Assembly (NCBI RefSeq): GCF_020080835.1
Contig: NC_058167.1
Location: 1,646,768-1,710,767, forward strand
From: Cotesia glomerata
Taxonomy: Eukaryota > Arthropoda > Insecta > Hymenoptera > Braconidae
DNA: 64,000 bases
Direction of reading: 5' to 3'
In this document: positions 45,661 to 58,472 of the stretch, one piece after another
Position numbering within the stretch: position 1 is the stretch's first letter
How the letters are laid out: every line of letters starts with the position of its first letter
Notes under the pieces: generated by a model
What the model was told of the DNA's origin: nothing
Seen by the model: only the letters and a program-made list of their open reading frames with translations
The model's database searches: none
Made by a program: the position numbers and the translations under genes

Positions 45661-46210
45661 CTGGTCAATAGTCACTAAGATCTTCGAGTCAATTTCAATT
45701 GGGTCCCGAAAATGTAAATGTATTAAAAACATACATTTGTACCTGTAGGATTTCGTCCATAGCACCTGGATCTATTGAGGTACGGTGGTTTAGGTTAGAA
45801 TCGATTTGGCACCGCCTAAGGTATGATTCTTGTACACTGTGGATTATTTTAATCTTTTCTATTCCTGTAGAATAGATGATATTTGACCTAGACATCCTGC
45901 CAGGGTGACCCGTACCTGCTGACCTTGACCCCAACTATCAGGTTAGTCTGATCTCAACCATAGGGATATAATTTCATATTTTATTCCTGTGGAATTTAAT
46001 GTTATATACCTGGTGCATTGAACCTGGTTGGAATCGGGACATCTACCTTAGTCCGAGACTCAGTCTGAATCTCGTAGCTTAAAATCTGATTTTTCTCATT
46101 TGTAATACTCGTCACGCCATTTCTGAGAATTTTTCGAAACTGTTTTATCATTACCGACAAATAATATAACTTCTATCGGAATTTTTACAATTCGGCAGAT
46201 TTATAGATGC
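45661..46210. other. Unassigned sequence
   Basis: Moderately GC-richer than the surroundings, with repeated pieces such as ATTCCTGTRGAAT and ACCTGGT. The frames at 45457-45765 and 45695-45934 run across the minisatellite edge and resemble nothing known. Confidence 0.35.
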
Positions 46211-46304
46211 CCGATTTTTATAAAAATTGGGAAGTTATCGATTTCACCCCAGTTTTCGAAAATCGAGTTCTCATTATCAGTCATCCCTGACTATTTTTAG
46301 GATG
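46211..46304 (+). repeat. Left half of copy 4 of the (TG)n / GAGCTC family
   Basis: GGGAAGTTATCGATTTCACC, TTTTCGAAAATCGAGTTCTC and CCCTGACTATT match copies 1 and 3 up to their (TG)n tract. The right half resumes at 56266, after the two LINEs. Confidence 0.65.
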
Positions 46305-46315
46305 GTGTGTGTGTG
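46305..46315. repeat. (TG)n tract, left flank of the first R1-clade LINE
   Basis: GTGTGTGTGTG, directly followed by the T run that is the LINE's poly(A) tail on the minus strand. Confidence 0.9.
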
Positions 46316-46681
46316 TTTTTTTTTTTTTTTTTTTTTTTTTCAAAGGGGGGAATCCTTTTTGCGGATTCCAGGTATAGCTGTTTCGCCTGGATATGTGAAG
46401 CCCTTTTCTTCTTTCCTCTAATCCCTCATGGGAACCGCCGTCAGGCATTACTTCGTGAGGGGAGGAACTAGCTACTGCTCTTCCTTCTAGTGGCTAAGGT
46501 GTTAACTACCTTCCTTCTATCTTCTGATATTTGCTCTTTTTCTTTCGGTGGAACGCAAGTCTTTGAGGACTTCTGTTGCAAACGTGTTGGTAGCGTTCCA
46601 AGCAGCTTCTGATGACAACATTGCTTCCACTAGTGAATCTGGTTGCATTCTCTGGTTCAGGATTCTCTCCAACTCTTCACG

Positions 46682-49495
46682 CTATGGATCGAAACGAGGA
46701 CATACAAAGAAGACGTGCTTCGCATTTTTAGCAACTCCTAGGCAGGACGGGCACTCCGAAGAGTCATCTTGCTGAAAGCGGTGTAGATACTCTCGAAAAC
46801 ACCCGTGTCCCGACAACATCTGCGTAAGATAGTAATTGACCTCGCCGTGATTCCGGTTAAGCCAAATGTCGATCCGAGGTATGAGGCGGTGCGTCCACCT
46901 ACCCCTCTCTGCAGCATCCCATTGTAGTTGCCATCGGCCTATGCTGTTCTGCCGTTCTTCAATTCTAAGTTCTTCAGGCCTCAGTGTAGTTGACCTTTTT
47001 CGTTGGTAAAGGGCTCGTCTTTTCTCTGCTAGAACTCTAAGAGGTAGGGTTCCGGCAATGACGTACACTGCTTCTTCTGATATAGTGCGGAAGTCCAGCT
47101 TTTCTCCATGATTTCTGGGTTTCCAGTGCATCAGCCCAAATGGATATTCCGTAAGTGAACACTGATGTGACTACTGATGACAGTAGTAGCCGCCTGCTCT
47201 GCATTGGGCCTCCGATGTTAGGCATCAACCGTGCGAGACTAGCCCTCACTACTGACGCTTTGGCACTGACGTGTTCCACCTGCTGTTTGAAGTTGAGTCG
47301 GGCATCCAGCATCACTCCCAGATAACGGATAAATGGTTGTGATGTGATTTCTTATTCTCCGACTCTCAACTTGATGGTTTCTACCGTTTTTCTACCGGTG
47401 ATGAGCACTGCCTCGGTTTTATGCTTGGCTAGTTGCAAGTTCACCATGTCCATCCACAAATTGACTCGTCTGAATGTAACATTAAATGCCATTTCTATCT
47501 CTTCGAGGTGCTTTGCGACGATCACGACAGCTACGTCATCCGCATATGCTACAAGTTTGACTCCCGTAGGCAATGCTATTCTCAGGAGGCCATCATACAT
47601 GATGTTCCATAGCAGAGGACCTAAAACTGATCCCTGTGGCACTCCTCCGGATATTTCGTACACTTCCGTACCGTTCTTCGTGTCATATTTCAGAACCCTA
47701 TTCGTGAAGTAGCTCGCTACCATTCTGCGAAGGTATCCTGGTACGTTTTTTTCTTCTAGAGTCCGCATAACGCAGTCCTAGTTAGCGGAGTTGGAGTCAT
47801 TCTTGATGTCCAAAGCAGCCACCAAGCAGTATTTCTTCTTTCCACCCTTCCATCTCGTTCCGGCGATTGCATCCTTGGCTGTATCAACAACCAATTTGAT
47901 CGCATCCAGAGTTGACCGTCCTTTTCGGAAACCAAACTGGTTCTCTGCCAGGAGTGGATCGACTACAGCCTCTATTCTCTGATGAATTATGCGCTCGAAT
48001 ATCTTGCCGGCCGTGTCTAACATGCAGAGTGGTCGATAGGATGACGGTTCTTCCGGCGGCTTTTTCCCCTTCGGAAGTAGAACTAGCCGTTGCTGTTTCC
48101 GCTTCTGAGGAAAAGTCCCTTCCTTCAGGCATGTATCGTAAACGTCCAGGAATAATGCCGGTGCTTGATTTCAGGGCAATATTAGGGATTCCGTCCAATC
48201 CCGGCGCCTTATTATTCCCTACTCGATTGCCTGCCTCTATCAACTCGTCCAACGTGATAGTTGGGATGTCTTCAGGGTTGAGCTGCTCCAACTTGTAGGT
48301 GAATACCGGCTGTTGGGGAAACAGCGCAGTAACAGTCTTCTCTAGGAGCTGTGGACACGTAGGTGATGGCATTGGCTGGCATTTCAGGTGGGTCATAACC
48401 ACCTTATACGGTCTGCCCCATGGATCTTTCTCTACTTCTGCGACCAGTTCCTTCCAGCAGCGTCTTTTGCTTTCTTTAATGGCTCTGTTTAGTTCTCGAC
48501 GGGCCTTTTTATTCTCTGCCAACAGCTCTGCAGAGTTAGGTCGTCTGTAGCCACGCTGATACTTTCTTTTTTTTTTAAGACACTCTGAACGTAGAATGCT
48601 AATGTGATCGTTCCACCAGTACACCGAAGGTCTTGAATTCATGCCACGTTTCCGAGACATACTGGCGTCGCAAGCCTGGATGACTCTTCTCATTAGGTCC
48701 TTGGTCTTCTCTTCAGCAGTTTCTACGATGATCGGATCGCACTCTAGGGCTACTACTAAAGCAGTGAGGTCGAGAGATTTAACTGTCCACCCAACCGTGG
48801 TGGCGTTCCTGTTGACTCTTGTTAGATTCTGGCCAATTGATATTTCCCATAGTGTCGCACTATGGTCACTGGCTGTGTAGATGTTCAATACTTTCCAAGG
48901 TAAAACCTCTTCGAGCTAAGCAACTGCTGACAAATGTAAGGTCGACAATTGAGTTTGCCTCTCCCTTAGTATACGTTGGCGTGTCACCGGTGTTAAGAAG
49001 GATCACGTCCAGTGTGGCCATTGCCTCGAGAAGTGATTTTCCACGTGTATTAGTGAACTTGCTGCCCCAGTCTGCTGCCCAGGAATTGAAGTCACCAGCT
49101 ATTGCCACGGGAAAGTGTTTTCTTGCGTCCTCAGTTAGCCGATCAAGGAAGTCTTCAAACTGTTCATTAGAGAGACTAGGTGGTGCATAGCAACTGTAGA
49201 AGCGGAGGCCATCTACCCATGCTGCTACGAAGCTGGCTTCTTTATTGTTGACTGTTCTCTGAAAAAGACATTTACCGCAGGACCAGATGACGGCTTTGTT
49301 AGTGCTGTCGGATTCCCAGGGTTGGTTACTCAGGTGTCTATAAGGCTTACTTATAAGTGCTACGTCTGCCTCTAATTCGCGCACAGTTTGCATGAGCAGG
49401 TTATGCGCAGCCTCACACTGATTGAGGTTGAGCTGCAATATTTTCATGTTCTCGGCTTCGTTATCTTCTGGAGCGCTTCTTAGAAGACGGGGCAT
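46682..49495 (-). pseudogene. R1-clade LINE copy 1, ORF2 (endonuclease-RT), decayed
   Basis: Endonuclease frame 49495-48866: MKILQLNLNQCEAAHNLLMQ, IAGDFNSWAADWGSK and IVDLTFVS. It ends near DHSATLWEIS, which is where the SDH motif should be and continues in the next frame. RT pieces: NKAPGLDGIPNIAL (48888-47884), ENQFGFRKGRSTLDAIK and LVAALDIKNDSNSAN (48023-47778), GGVPQGSVLGPLLWN and LVAYADDVAVVIVAK (47768-47352). The C-terminal part (47131-46682) has SSECPSCLGVAKNAKHVFFVC, the R1-type Cys/His motif near the end. At least five frameshifts or stops separate these pieces. The Asp of the FNS-type RT motif reads KND, another sign of decay. Confidence 0.85.
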
Positions 49496-50717
49496 CTGTT
49501 CGTGCCTGCATGGTGAGCCGCCTTTTCTACGCCGTGCTGTTCAACACACAGTGCACATTTAGCTGGATTTTTACAATCAGCAATTTTGTGTCCTTCTTTT
49601 CCGCACCTTATGCAGTTCTTAGACTGGTCAACTTCGCTTTTGCGCTGAGATCCGAAGTGCCCAAAGTGCCAGCATTTGAAGCATTGTATGGGTCTCTTCG
49701 TTGCTCTCATTCGGCAATTGACCCAGCCGATCCTTATTTTGATGTTTCCCTCCAGTAACTTTTGTGCTGCAGCTGCTGGTAGTGACACTGTGGCTGTCTG
49801 CGTACCCCTAAAGGCTTTACGGATCTTGATTGCCTCTAGTGGGATTTTACAACTTTCTCCAGCTTCCCTCTTTAGAGCGGTCTAAATATGCTCTTTCGTC
49901 GTGTCGTCATCAACATCTCGGATCTCGATGGTCTCCTGTGGTCCTTTGCAGATCACTTTGGCCTCCTCCTTAAGGATGTCTGCGATCGTCTTTTGAAGGG
50001 CTTGGCCTTTGTCAGTGCTTTTCCTCGAAATCGTAATCAACAAATCGCCACTTCTGGTCTTGTTGATCTTATCTACCATTGAACGAACCTGCTCATCTTG
50101 GACGTCCTGCTTTATGCGACGCAGAATCTCGGCATACTTTGTTTTCTCGGCCGGGCGGATGATCAGTGCGTCGGGTCCTTCGGCGGCTGTTTTGAGAGTT
50201 GCTCTCTAGCTAGCTTCCTCTTCTTCTTATATTGTACTTCTTCCCAATCAGTCGCCCTCTTAGGTTCGTCGCCCTGCCCTGCCAGTCGTTGGGGAGGGCT
50301 TTTTTTCAAGTCCTTCTTTGTGACTTTGTCGGTTGGCTCTGGCGAATTTCGGTCCTTTCTCTTTCCAGGCCTTGTGTAAGTTTCACCCTTGTCCTCAATA
50401 GCAGATTCGCCGTCACCGTCAGCTCCAGTGTCCATTGCTTCTTCCGTCTCAACTTCAGTTTGAATGCGTCGTCGTGATGACTGCCATTCCTCGTCCAATT
50501 TCTTGAATCTTCCAAGAGCATTGACTACACCGGTTGTCTTGGTCTTTATCTCCTTGTAGATACTGACCTTAGTATGGACAAACTCTTGCAGTTCAATGGT
50601 CAGCTTTTCAAGGTGCTCCAGCGCTTGCGTTCTCTTCATTTCAGCGCATGCTTCAATCGCTGCTTGTTGGGCATGAAGTCTGTTTTCACTCTTGTTTGTT
50701 TCCTGTAAATTACTCAT
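49480..50717 (-). pseudogene. R1-clade LINE copy 1, ORF1 (gag-like), decayed
   Basis: It starts MSNLQETNKSENRLHAQQAA (50717), with a coiled-coil-like stretch and an acidic/basic linker, and breaks near 50163. A middle piece lies at 50079-49882 (MVDKINKTRSGDLLITISRK). The last piece, 49788-49480, has zinc knuckles CFKCWHFGHFGSQ (its final Cys replaced) and CIRCGKEGHKIADC, then CALCVEQHG. Frameshifts near 50160 and 49870 disable it. Confidence 0.8.
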
Positions 50718-51248
50718 ACTTTTTGATTTACCAGCGCATCGTACGGAGTGGAGCGGGTTGTCATAACTAGGAACGGGTGTACCCTCGGAGATAGTACTCC
50801 TACCCCAGTTCCCTGAGGCCTAGCCGACACTTAGCCAGTCCCGGAATACACGGACGGACTAGACTCGCTCGGGGCGGTGAAGATTCCGATCTCTAACACT
50901 CACTGCGTACTTCCTGATCAAGGCCCGAAGTGGCTGGCTCCTGATCCGCAACTGCAACTTACACCTCGGCAGAGCAAGCTCACATCAGCCGTAGCCCGCA
51001 CCGTCGGAAATAATCGATACGGGTTCCGGACACTCCCAGTGAGCTACAGCAGGGAACGATCGTTTTGCTAGGTCAGTTAGTGTGACCAACCCATTAAAGG
51101 GGGAGTTTTGTCCATCGAATCGTATTTTATTTGGCTCCTACCCTCTGTACCTCATCAACTAAGAGACCTAGTATCATCCAAGGACAGCGAGCGTTCTCCC
51201 ATCCGCTACGGGAAGACGCAAATGGTAGTAGTTTCTCCTCTGCCGTAG

Positions 51249-51259
51249 GTGTGGGTGTG

Positions 51260-51273
<14 letters not shown>
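51249..51273. repeat. (TG)n tract between the two R1-clade LINEs
   Basis: GTGTGGG followed by (TG)n. It is the 5' flank of LINE copy 1 and the 3' flank of copy 2, so the two elements share one piece of microsatellite. Confidence 0.9.
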
Positions 51274-51306
<33 letters not shown>

Positions 51307-51522
51307 AGAGGTACGAAAAAAGATCTTCAAAAGACACCGGTATCGTTAACTCTGCCGCCCATCTTCCGGCAGATATCGATAGTCGGTAGTGTGGAGATTT
51401 TTACCCACTAAAAAAACATTCCTCTTCCCCTCTCCCCTAGATGGTACGGGGAGGACTGGATTGGAACCGCGTTAGCATTACTTCAATCCAGTCGTGCTGC
51501 GTCTCACGACGCCTACTCCTGG

Positions 51523-54517
51523 CTACTGGTCCCTTTCTGCGATTTTGTCTTTCAGGAGGTGCTGTGCATAAACTGCAACAGCTGACCAGTTTTCCTCTTG
51601 TTTGATCATATAGGTCACCAGGCTTGAGGGGGAGAGCCTGGTGCCTATGATCTCTTCAGTGTTTCTTCTGTAGTCCTTCCATCGAGCACACTCGAAGAAT
51701 GTGTGTTCGGAGTCGTCGATTTTATCCGGGCAGTATTTGCACGTTGGTGTGCTGTGCAAACCCATCTTGAAAAGATAGGCATTGAACTGCCCATGTCCCG
51801 TCAATAGCTGGGTCAGGAAAAATCCGGTATCCCCGTGCTTCCGAGAGAGCCAGACGTTGATGTTTGGGATCAGGCGCGCCGTCCATCTGCCCGTCTCTCC
51901 CGATGTCCATCGGTCCTGCCACTCTTGCTGCGTTTCCGCCTTTATCCTCGTTCTTGCGTCCTTCATGTTATCATCACTGTCTTTAGCGTCATAGAGTTTT
52001 GCTCTTTCGAACGCTAATAGGTCGATGGGCGCGGCTCCTGCAATGACCAATACAGCCGCTTCGGAAACTGTGCGGTAGGCGCAGGCAACCCTGAGAGCGC
52101 CTCGCCGCTGTACTGCTGCGATCTTTCGCCGGTAGGTCTTCTGCTTTAATATGTCTGCCCATATCTCCGCTCCATAAAGCAGTACCGAGTGGACTGCTTC
52201 TAGAAGAACTCTTCTCTTTTTTGTTCTTGGTCCCATGGTGTTGGTCATAATTCGTGCTAGGCTAGACACAGTCTTGCTGGCTTTCTTGCATGCACTGTCG
52301 AGGTGTTCACGGAAAGATAGTTTCTCGTCTATCATTACCCCTAGATACCGCAGGGCCCTTGTTGACGTCAGCGTTGTTCCTCCCATGTCCACAGCGAATG
52401 GTTTTGGAAACCATTTTTGACGGGTCAAAACGACCATCTCGGTTTTCTGTTTGGCGAGTTTCAGGTGATGCTTATCGAGCCAAGTCTTGACGGTGTCGAT
52501 GGTTTCCCGAACTAGCAGTTCGGCCTCTTCCACGCTGTCCGCCACTATAGTGGCTGCAACGTCGTCTGCAAAGCCTGTTAGCTCTACTTGCTCTGGCAAC
52601 GGGATTTCAAGAAGCTCGTCGTAGTCTGCGTTCCATAGATCAGGCCCCATTATTGAGCCTTGCGGCACGCCAGCCGTTATGGCGTATTCTTGTGGGCCTT
52701 CAGTAGTTTCCACTATTAGCTTTCTATCGTCAAGGTAGTTGTCGACTAGTGCCAGATTTTCTGGCTCCGCGTCAAACTTGTGCTCCAGAGCGTCTAAAAT
52801 GTCTCCCCAATTTGCGCTGTTAAATGCGTTTTTGACATCTAGCGTGAGGAGAAGACATACTTTACGAGCTTTGAGGCTACCAGACCATGCTTGTGTTGCT
52901 GTCTTTATGACTTTCTTGATCGCTCCGACTGTCGAATGACCTTTCCGGAAGCCATGCTGGTTGGTGGCAAAACCTCCAGCACGGTCGATGTCGTCGCGAA
53001 GTCTCCCTTGTATGAGCTTCTCGAGCAGTTTTCCAGCAATGTCTAGCATACAGAGTGGTCTAAACGACGAAGGTGTTACGGGGGTTCCCTTACCTTTGTC
53101 TAAGAGAACCAATCTCTGCCGTTTCCAGACCGCGGAAAAGGTGCCAGTTGCCAAGCATGCGTTGTAGGTGTTCAGGAGTAAGTCTGGGTATTCCAGGGCT
53201 ATAATCTTGATCACCGATGCCGGGATGCCATCAGGTCCAGGTGCCTTTCCTGTTTTGAGTGACTTGGCCGCGTCTTGTAGTTCCTTAGTTGTGAAGGGCG
53301 TTACTTCGTTGTTTTTAGTGTAGTGTTTCTTCTCCCGCGGCGGGTGTTTGGGGAAAAGCTCCGCTACGATGCTATCCATTAAGGCTGGAGACTTCGGCGC
53401 CTCTGGTGAAGCCTTTCCAAGTCGTTTGGCGACAATTTGGTAGGCTTTTACCCCAGATGTCATTGTCGAGATCGTTGCAGATCTCTTTCCACAACTTTGC
53501 TTTACTTGCTTTGATGGCTCGATTTAGCATCTTTTTGGCCTGCTTGTACTCTTTTGAATACAAGTCCTGGCTTGGGGAGCGTTTGGCGGCTCTCGTTGCG
53601 CGGCGACGTAGTTGATGGCACATTTTGCGAAGTTCCGCTATGTCTGTTGACCACCAGTACGCCGGCCTGCGAAAACTCCGGTTTTTCAACCGCGGCATAG
53701 AGGCGTCACATGCGGCGGAAATCTCCTTCATCGTATTTAGTACTGTCCTTTCTGTCTCGCTGCAAGTATCCGGAGTCGGGTTGTTCTGAAGGGTAGACCA
53801 GCTCCGTGCAAGTGAAGCTCGCAGTGCCTCTGGATCAAGCTTCCTGACATTCCACTTTCGCTTAGAAAGGTCGTGTTGTGGTACCGGAGCAGATGCCAAT
53901 CCAACGTTAAATGTCACGAACTGGTGATCACTGCCACTGTATTTTTCGGATACTGTCCAGTTTTCAATCATGTTGGCAATTTTTGGAGTCGCCAACGAAA
54001 TGTCGAGGATGGACTCTTGGTACCCCGGTCTTCTGAAAGTCGTGGTGCTCCCAGTATTTAGCACTATGAGGTCGAGTCTAGCCACGACGTCAGCGACCTC
54101 GTTGCCTCTGGTGTCGGAGAAATCAGCGCCCCATTCAGCCGATTTAGCATTGAAGTCACCAGCTACGATAACTTCGCCGTCGAACTTAGTGACCGCATCT
54201 TCTATATTTGCGAGTTTCTGTCGGAACACACTAATCCCTTCGTTAGGTGAGAGATAGACGCTCATGAAGTAGGTTGTCGGGGTTTGAATCCAGACAAAAC
54301 CTGCTCCACCTCCGCTGTTGTTGACGGTAACGTTCTTTGTGTTCACAATCCAAATTGCTGCCGTGCCCGTTTCGTCTGCGAACCATGTTTTACCTTCGAT
54401 GTTTAGATATTGCTCGCAGATAAAGCAGACATCAATTTTATCTTCGAAAACACGCTGGCGCAGCAGGTTTTGCGCCAAGGCGCACCTATTCAGGTTGCCT
54501 TGTAGTATGCGTGTCAT
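51523..54517 (-). pseudogene. R1-clade LINE copy 2, ORF2 (endonuclease-RT), one frameshift
   Basis: Endonuclease frame 54517-53372: MTRILQGNLNRCALAQNLLR, FICEQYL, VAGDFNAKSAEWGADF, ILDISLATP and YSGSDHQFVTF. The frame shifts at about 53463-53372. The RT frame 53463-51523 is intact: KAPGPDGIPASVIK, NQHGFRKGHSTVGAIK, LTLDVKNAFNSANW, ITAGVPQGSIMGPDLWN, LTGFADDVAATIVA and HLKLAKQKTEMVVLTRQ. The C-terminal motif is CKYCPDKIDDSEHTFFEC, the R1-type Cys/His zinc motif. All catalytic positions of endonuclease and RT are present, so apart from the one frameshift it looks recently active. Confidence 0.88.
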
Positions 54518-54592
54518 TTCTGACCTTTCATGGCTTCTGCAAGTGCTTTGCGGAATGCCTTACACGCTCCAGTGCCAGAAATATGGCATAGA

Positions 54593-55990
54593 CTATCCTG
54601 GGCATCTTTTGTCCGAAGCACAAAGGAAGCATTTTAACTTCTCCGTGCAGTTTACGGCCTTGTGGTTCTCTCCGCCACATTTGTAGCAGCACCTGCTTCT
54701 GTCTGGTCCCGCACACTGACGTGTTTGGTGTCCATAACCAAGACATTTAAAACAACGTGTTACTTTTACTACTGGGCGTATACGACAGTTCACCAAACCG
54801 ATCCGTATACGGGCCTTGTCAAGGGCCTTAATCGCATTGGGCTCGTCTAGTTCGCAGAAGGCTGCCCGATTACCTCGTGGTGTGGGTTTTGTCAAATTTA
54901 CCCGTTTGACCTCCAGGTTGTCAGTGAATTCACGTTTGAGTGCTTCACGGACTTCGCTCTCGGTAGAGATTTCATCTAAGTCGAGGATCTCGATCGTTGT
55001 TGTTGGTGTTAGCGTCTTGACTGTGCCGATGTTTGCAGTAGCTGCCCTTACTGCATCGGTGAATGCCTTGCTGTCTTCGGACTTTCGAGCCATTTCAAGG
55101 AGAACGCCTCCGTGTTTCGTCTTTTTAATAGACCTTATGTCTACGCCCGTCTCGACAGGGCTTACCTTGGCCTTGATTTCCTTCAGGAGATCGGCGTATG
55201 TTCGCCCTTCAGCTGGTTGGACTAGGACAGCTTTAGTTCTTGTCTTCTTCCTCCTTGGTTTCTTGGAGCCACCGCTGTTTGGCTGGTCTTGGGCTGTAGC
55301 AGTTTGAGTCACTGGCTCCTGTTCTTTCTTTTTCTTGTTTTGCCGAGTCACTTTGGTCCAGGTATCATCCCGGGCTGTCTTTTTCTGTGCTGGCTTGTCA
55401 ATATCTGAGGAAGGGCTGGGCGTGGACAGCGGCCTCTTCTTGTTGCCATCTCCTTGCTGTGGTAATTTCTTAGGAGTGGTCAGAGGTGGCTGTGATTTTT
55501 GTTCAGACTCGGAGATGTTTGAGTCGTTGACGCCGACTTCGTTGGTGATTTGTTGGCCAGCCTATATGCCGTACTAATAGACGAAACCAATTTTCTGATC
55601 TCATGGTGGAGATTCTTTTTGTCTTTATGAAGTCGGCTAACTCATCAATCTTGTTGCCGAGCCTCTCCATTGGTGACTGTTGGCCGGTGACGGTCGGTAG
55701 AGAGTTCATTCTTCCTCGGTGGGTTTGATTAGTGGCAGGAGCAAAAGGTCCTCCACTTTTTGAAGGAATGTTGCTCAGCTGTCCGTTCTCTGCCATCTGG
55801 GCTGATTTCGTACTCCCTGTAACCTTGCTAGCATTGCTAGACAGCAGAGCCATGGGGTCTACTCCACTGTTCAAACGGTCGCTTGATAACGACAAGTTTA
55901 GGCCCGTTTGCACGCCTTCTCTCGCCGGCACTGAGGTATCCATCCTCTGTACTGTAAACGATGTTTGAAAATCTTCTGACATTTCCATAT
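54593..55990 (-). pseudogene. R1-clade LINE copy 2, ORF1 (gag-like), one frameshift
   Basis: The probable start is MEMSEDFQTSFTVQRMDT near 55988. The frame runs to about 55570, where it leaves for the frame of 55351-54593. That frame is rich in Lys/Arg (MTRQNKKKKEQEP, KKPRRKKTRTK), then has TYADLLKEIKAKV, EILDLDEISTESEVREAL and ARIRIGLVNCRIRP. Zinc knuckles follow: CFKCLGYGHQTRQC, CYKCGGENHKAVNC and a final CFLC. Confidence 0.8.
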
Positions 55991-56128
55991 CATCTTTTGC
56001 TAGGTTTTGGTCCACCCCGAGTATTCTGTTTCCTCGGTACCCGACGCATCTGACGTGCAGATATGCCGGGCATTCCCCTATCCGCCACCTGAGGAGGCGC
56101 CCGATGCGGGACCCAGCAAGCCCGACAC

Positions 56129-56520
<392 letters not shown>

Positions 56521-57341
56521 AGACATGATCATACCTGTTCATATCCGAAGCGTTAAAAACGTCCAGGCCTGATCATACATGACCATGCCTGATCTTGTCT
56601 AGACAATTACAAACAGTCTAGATATAATTAGATCTGATCAGACTTGCATAGTCAGATGTGATCAAAATTTTTTCTCTGAAGAAAAAATTTTTTTTGGTAA
56701 TCACAAAAAGTGCAAAATGATGTTTATCATTTCGTTTAAATAATTCTGAAATGAAATATTTGTTACATTTCCTATGAGATGTTTTGGTCTGCTCTGCTCC
56801 TGCCTAATATTAAAATCATTATTCATTTTATTATTTCAATAAATGTGATGTTATAATGAAATTCGGTTAAATAAATAAATTATGACTATCAAAATATATT
56901 ATAAAATCAATTTTTATATTATATTTATGATAAACTGATATGATGAATTATGTAGATCATAGAATCATTATTATCTAAGACAGCAGCACAGCAGATAGGA
57001 ACTTCAAGACGCACGGAGATCACTAAAGTAAAGTGCCATTGAGCATGGTTAGTAGGTGGATGGGGAATGGGTGACCGTTGGTGTTACAGCCGTATAATTA
57101 TATGAAAATATTTTTTTTTGTATTTTAAATCATTATAGAGAATTGCGTATGACTCTATCAAGTACTATATCCATAAAATTAAGCAACATAATTAATTAGA
57201 AGTAATAATGGGCTTTCAGACCTGACCATGTCTGATCAGGCCTGATCAGGTCAATTCATGCCTGATCAGGCATGGTCATTTTTCGTGTCTGATCAGGCCA
57301 GAAGACTCATGCCTGTTCAGGTCTGATAATTTTTTTCCGGG
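56521..57341. mobile_element. CCC element C: TGATCAGGC-type arms and a 5S-like core
   Basis: The right end, reverse-complemented, begins CCCGGAAAAAAATTATCAGA. The left end is not clearly preserved. Arms 56521-56662 and 57209-57341 are built from CCTGATCAGG, CATGCCTGATC and related motifs. The core (56663-57208) is homologous along its length to the core of element B. It includes GACAGCAGCACAGCAGA upstream of a 5S-like segment (57010-57088) and a T run behind it. Confidence 0.65.
57010..57088 (+). ncRNA. 5S rRNA-derived segment in element C
   Basis: GCACGGAGATCACTAAAGTA, GCCATTGAGCATGGTTAGTA and GGTGACCGTTGGTGTTACAG parallel the 5S-like segment at 44161, with a small duplication (GGATGGGGAATGGG) in the IGTGGATGGGT-equivalent region. 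It is more diverged than the element B copy and non-functional as 5S. Confidence 0.65.
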
Positions 57342-58012
57342 CTCTTATAAATTTTAAACACGGCTTAACCGACTTCATCACGGTTGGCGCCTTCCGAAAG
57401 GGCTTCACCAAACTTAGATTTTGAATACAATTTGGACCGGTAGCTTTCGAGAAATCTAAAAAAAACTGCAAAAAAAATTTTTTTTTAAATGTAGTTTTTT
57501 TGGAATAACTTTTAAACGGCTTTACCGATCGATTAAAAAAACTAATCAGCTCATCTTAACATCAAAAAGCCACGTCAATCGCCGCAAAGCCGGTTAAAAT
57601 CGGTTGATTCGTTCGTGAGTTACCGTTTACGAAAAAATAAAAAAAAAGTGATTTTTTCGAATTACACCGGAATTTCCGGTCGGATCGATTTGTGTTTAAA
57701 ATTATCTCATCGAATTCGAAAAACTGCGTTAAATGCTGCTAACCGCATGAAAATTGGTTTATTCATTTAAAAGTAATTGCAGTTTGAAAATTTAAATAAT
57801 AGTGTTTTATTAAACTTTTATCAGACTGTTGAGCTCAAAGCTTAGAACAACTAACTCTTTGAGCTCGGAAAGCTCAAAATAACACAAATTATATTTTTGA
57901 GCTCGAAGAGCTCAAAAACGTCATAAGTGCAATTTAAAGCGCTTAGATATGGAATTAGCGGGAAGTTGCAGGGTTGACCTTTAGGGTCAATCGTTTTCCT
58001 AATTTTTTTTTT
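57342..58012 (+). repeat. Right half of a (TG)n / GAGCTC family copy, complete 3' end
   Basis: It repeats the blocks of 56266-56520 (CACGGCTTAACCGAC, AACTTTTAAACGGCTTTACC, CCACGTCAATCGCC), so element C sits between two tandem right halves. It continues through AATCGGTTGATTCGTTCG, paired palindromes (GAGCTCGAAGAGCTC at 57898-57912) and the family 3' end GCGGGAAGTTGCAGGGTTGA, CCTTTAGGGTCAATCG and TTTTCCTAATTTTTTTT. Confidence 0.65.
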
Positions 58013-58027
58013 AAGTAAAATTTATTC

Positions 58028-58472
58028 TTCATATAACCTGCATTGAAAATGCGAGTTTCAATGCCTGTTGAGCCAACCGAAACTAGACTATTTCAGACCA
58101 ATTCGACTGTGCCGGGCAGGAATCAATCATTTCTTCCCGGCGGACAGAAAATGACGATTTTCTGCCCGCGAGATGAAGTTGCAGCTTTATTTTCAATCCT
58201 ATCAATTGTTTGTTTATTTTATATCTTTATAATTGTCATTCTAACCGTTAACTGTACTGACATATTATAATTCTGTTATTAAGCATAAATAAGAATGACA
58301 AAAGAAAACTATTCAATTTACGAATAATGTTTGATAAAAAATAAACTATTACTTTCTATTTTATTATTATAAGTTTTATAATAAAATGGTATTTTCGCTA
58401 TTCGTCTGAAACTATCTAGTTCTAGTTGGCTCCAGACATTGAAACTAGCATTTTTAATGCAACTTATATGAA
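58028..58472. mobile_element. 445-bp TIR element
   Basis: The left end is TTCATATAACCTGCATTGAA and the right end, reverse-complemented, TTCATATAAGTTGCATTAAA. The arms continue about 65 bp (AATGC(G/T)AGTTTCAATG, GAGCCAAC). The frame at 58043-58270 lies inside and is not a gene. Confidence 0.7.

Larger units (their letters stand above)
46316..51248 (-). mobile_element. R1-clade LINE copy 1, inserted in a (TG)n microsatellite
   Basis: On the minus strand it runs from about 51248 (5' end, next to the (AC)n tract 51273-51249) to a poly(A) tail at 46340-46316, followed by (AC)n. It is about 4.9 kb. ORF1 and ORF2 are recognisable but broken by several frameshifts. Endonuclease and RT style, the C-terminal Cys/His motif and the microsatellite target fit the R1 clade, where the Waldo and Mino lineages are known to use (ACAY)n and (AC)n targets. 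Confidence 0.8.

Noticed and set aside
45448..45934. Frames of 70-102 codons at the minisatellite edge
   Set aside because: They cross repeat units and unrelated DNA, differ between units and resemble no protein.
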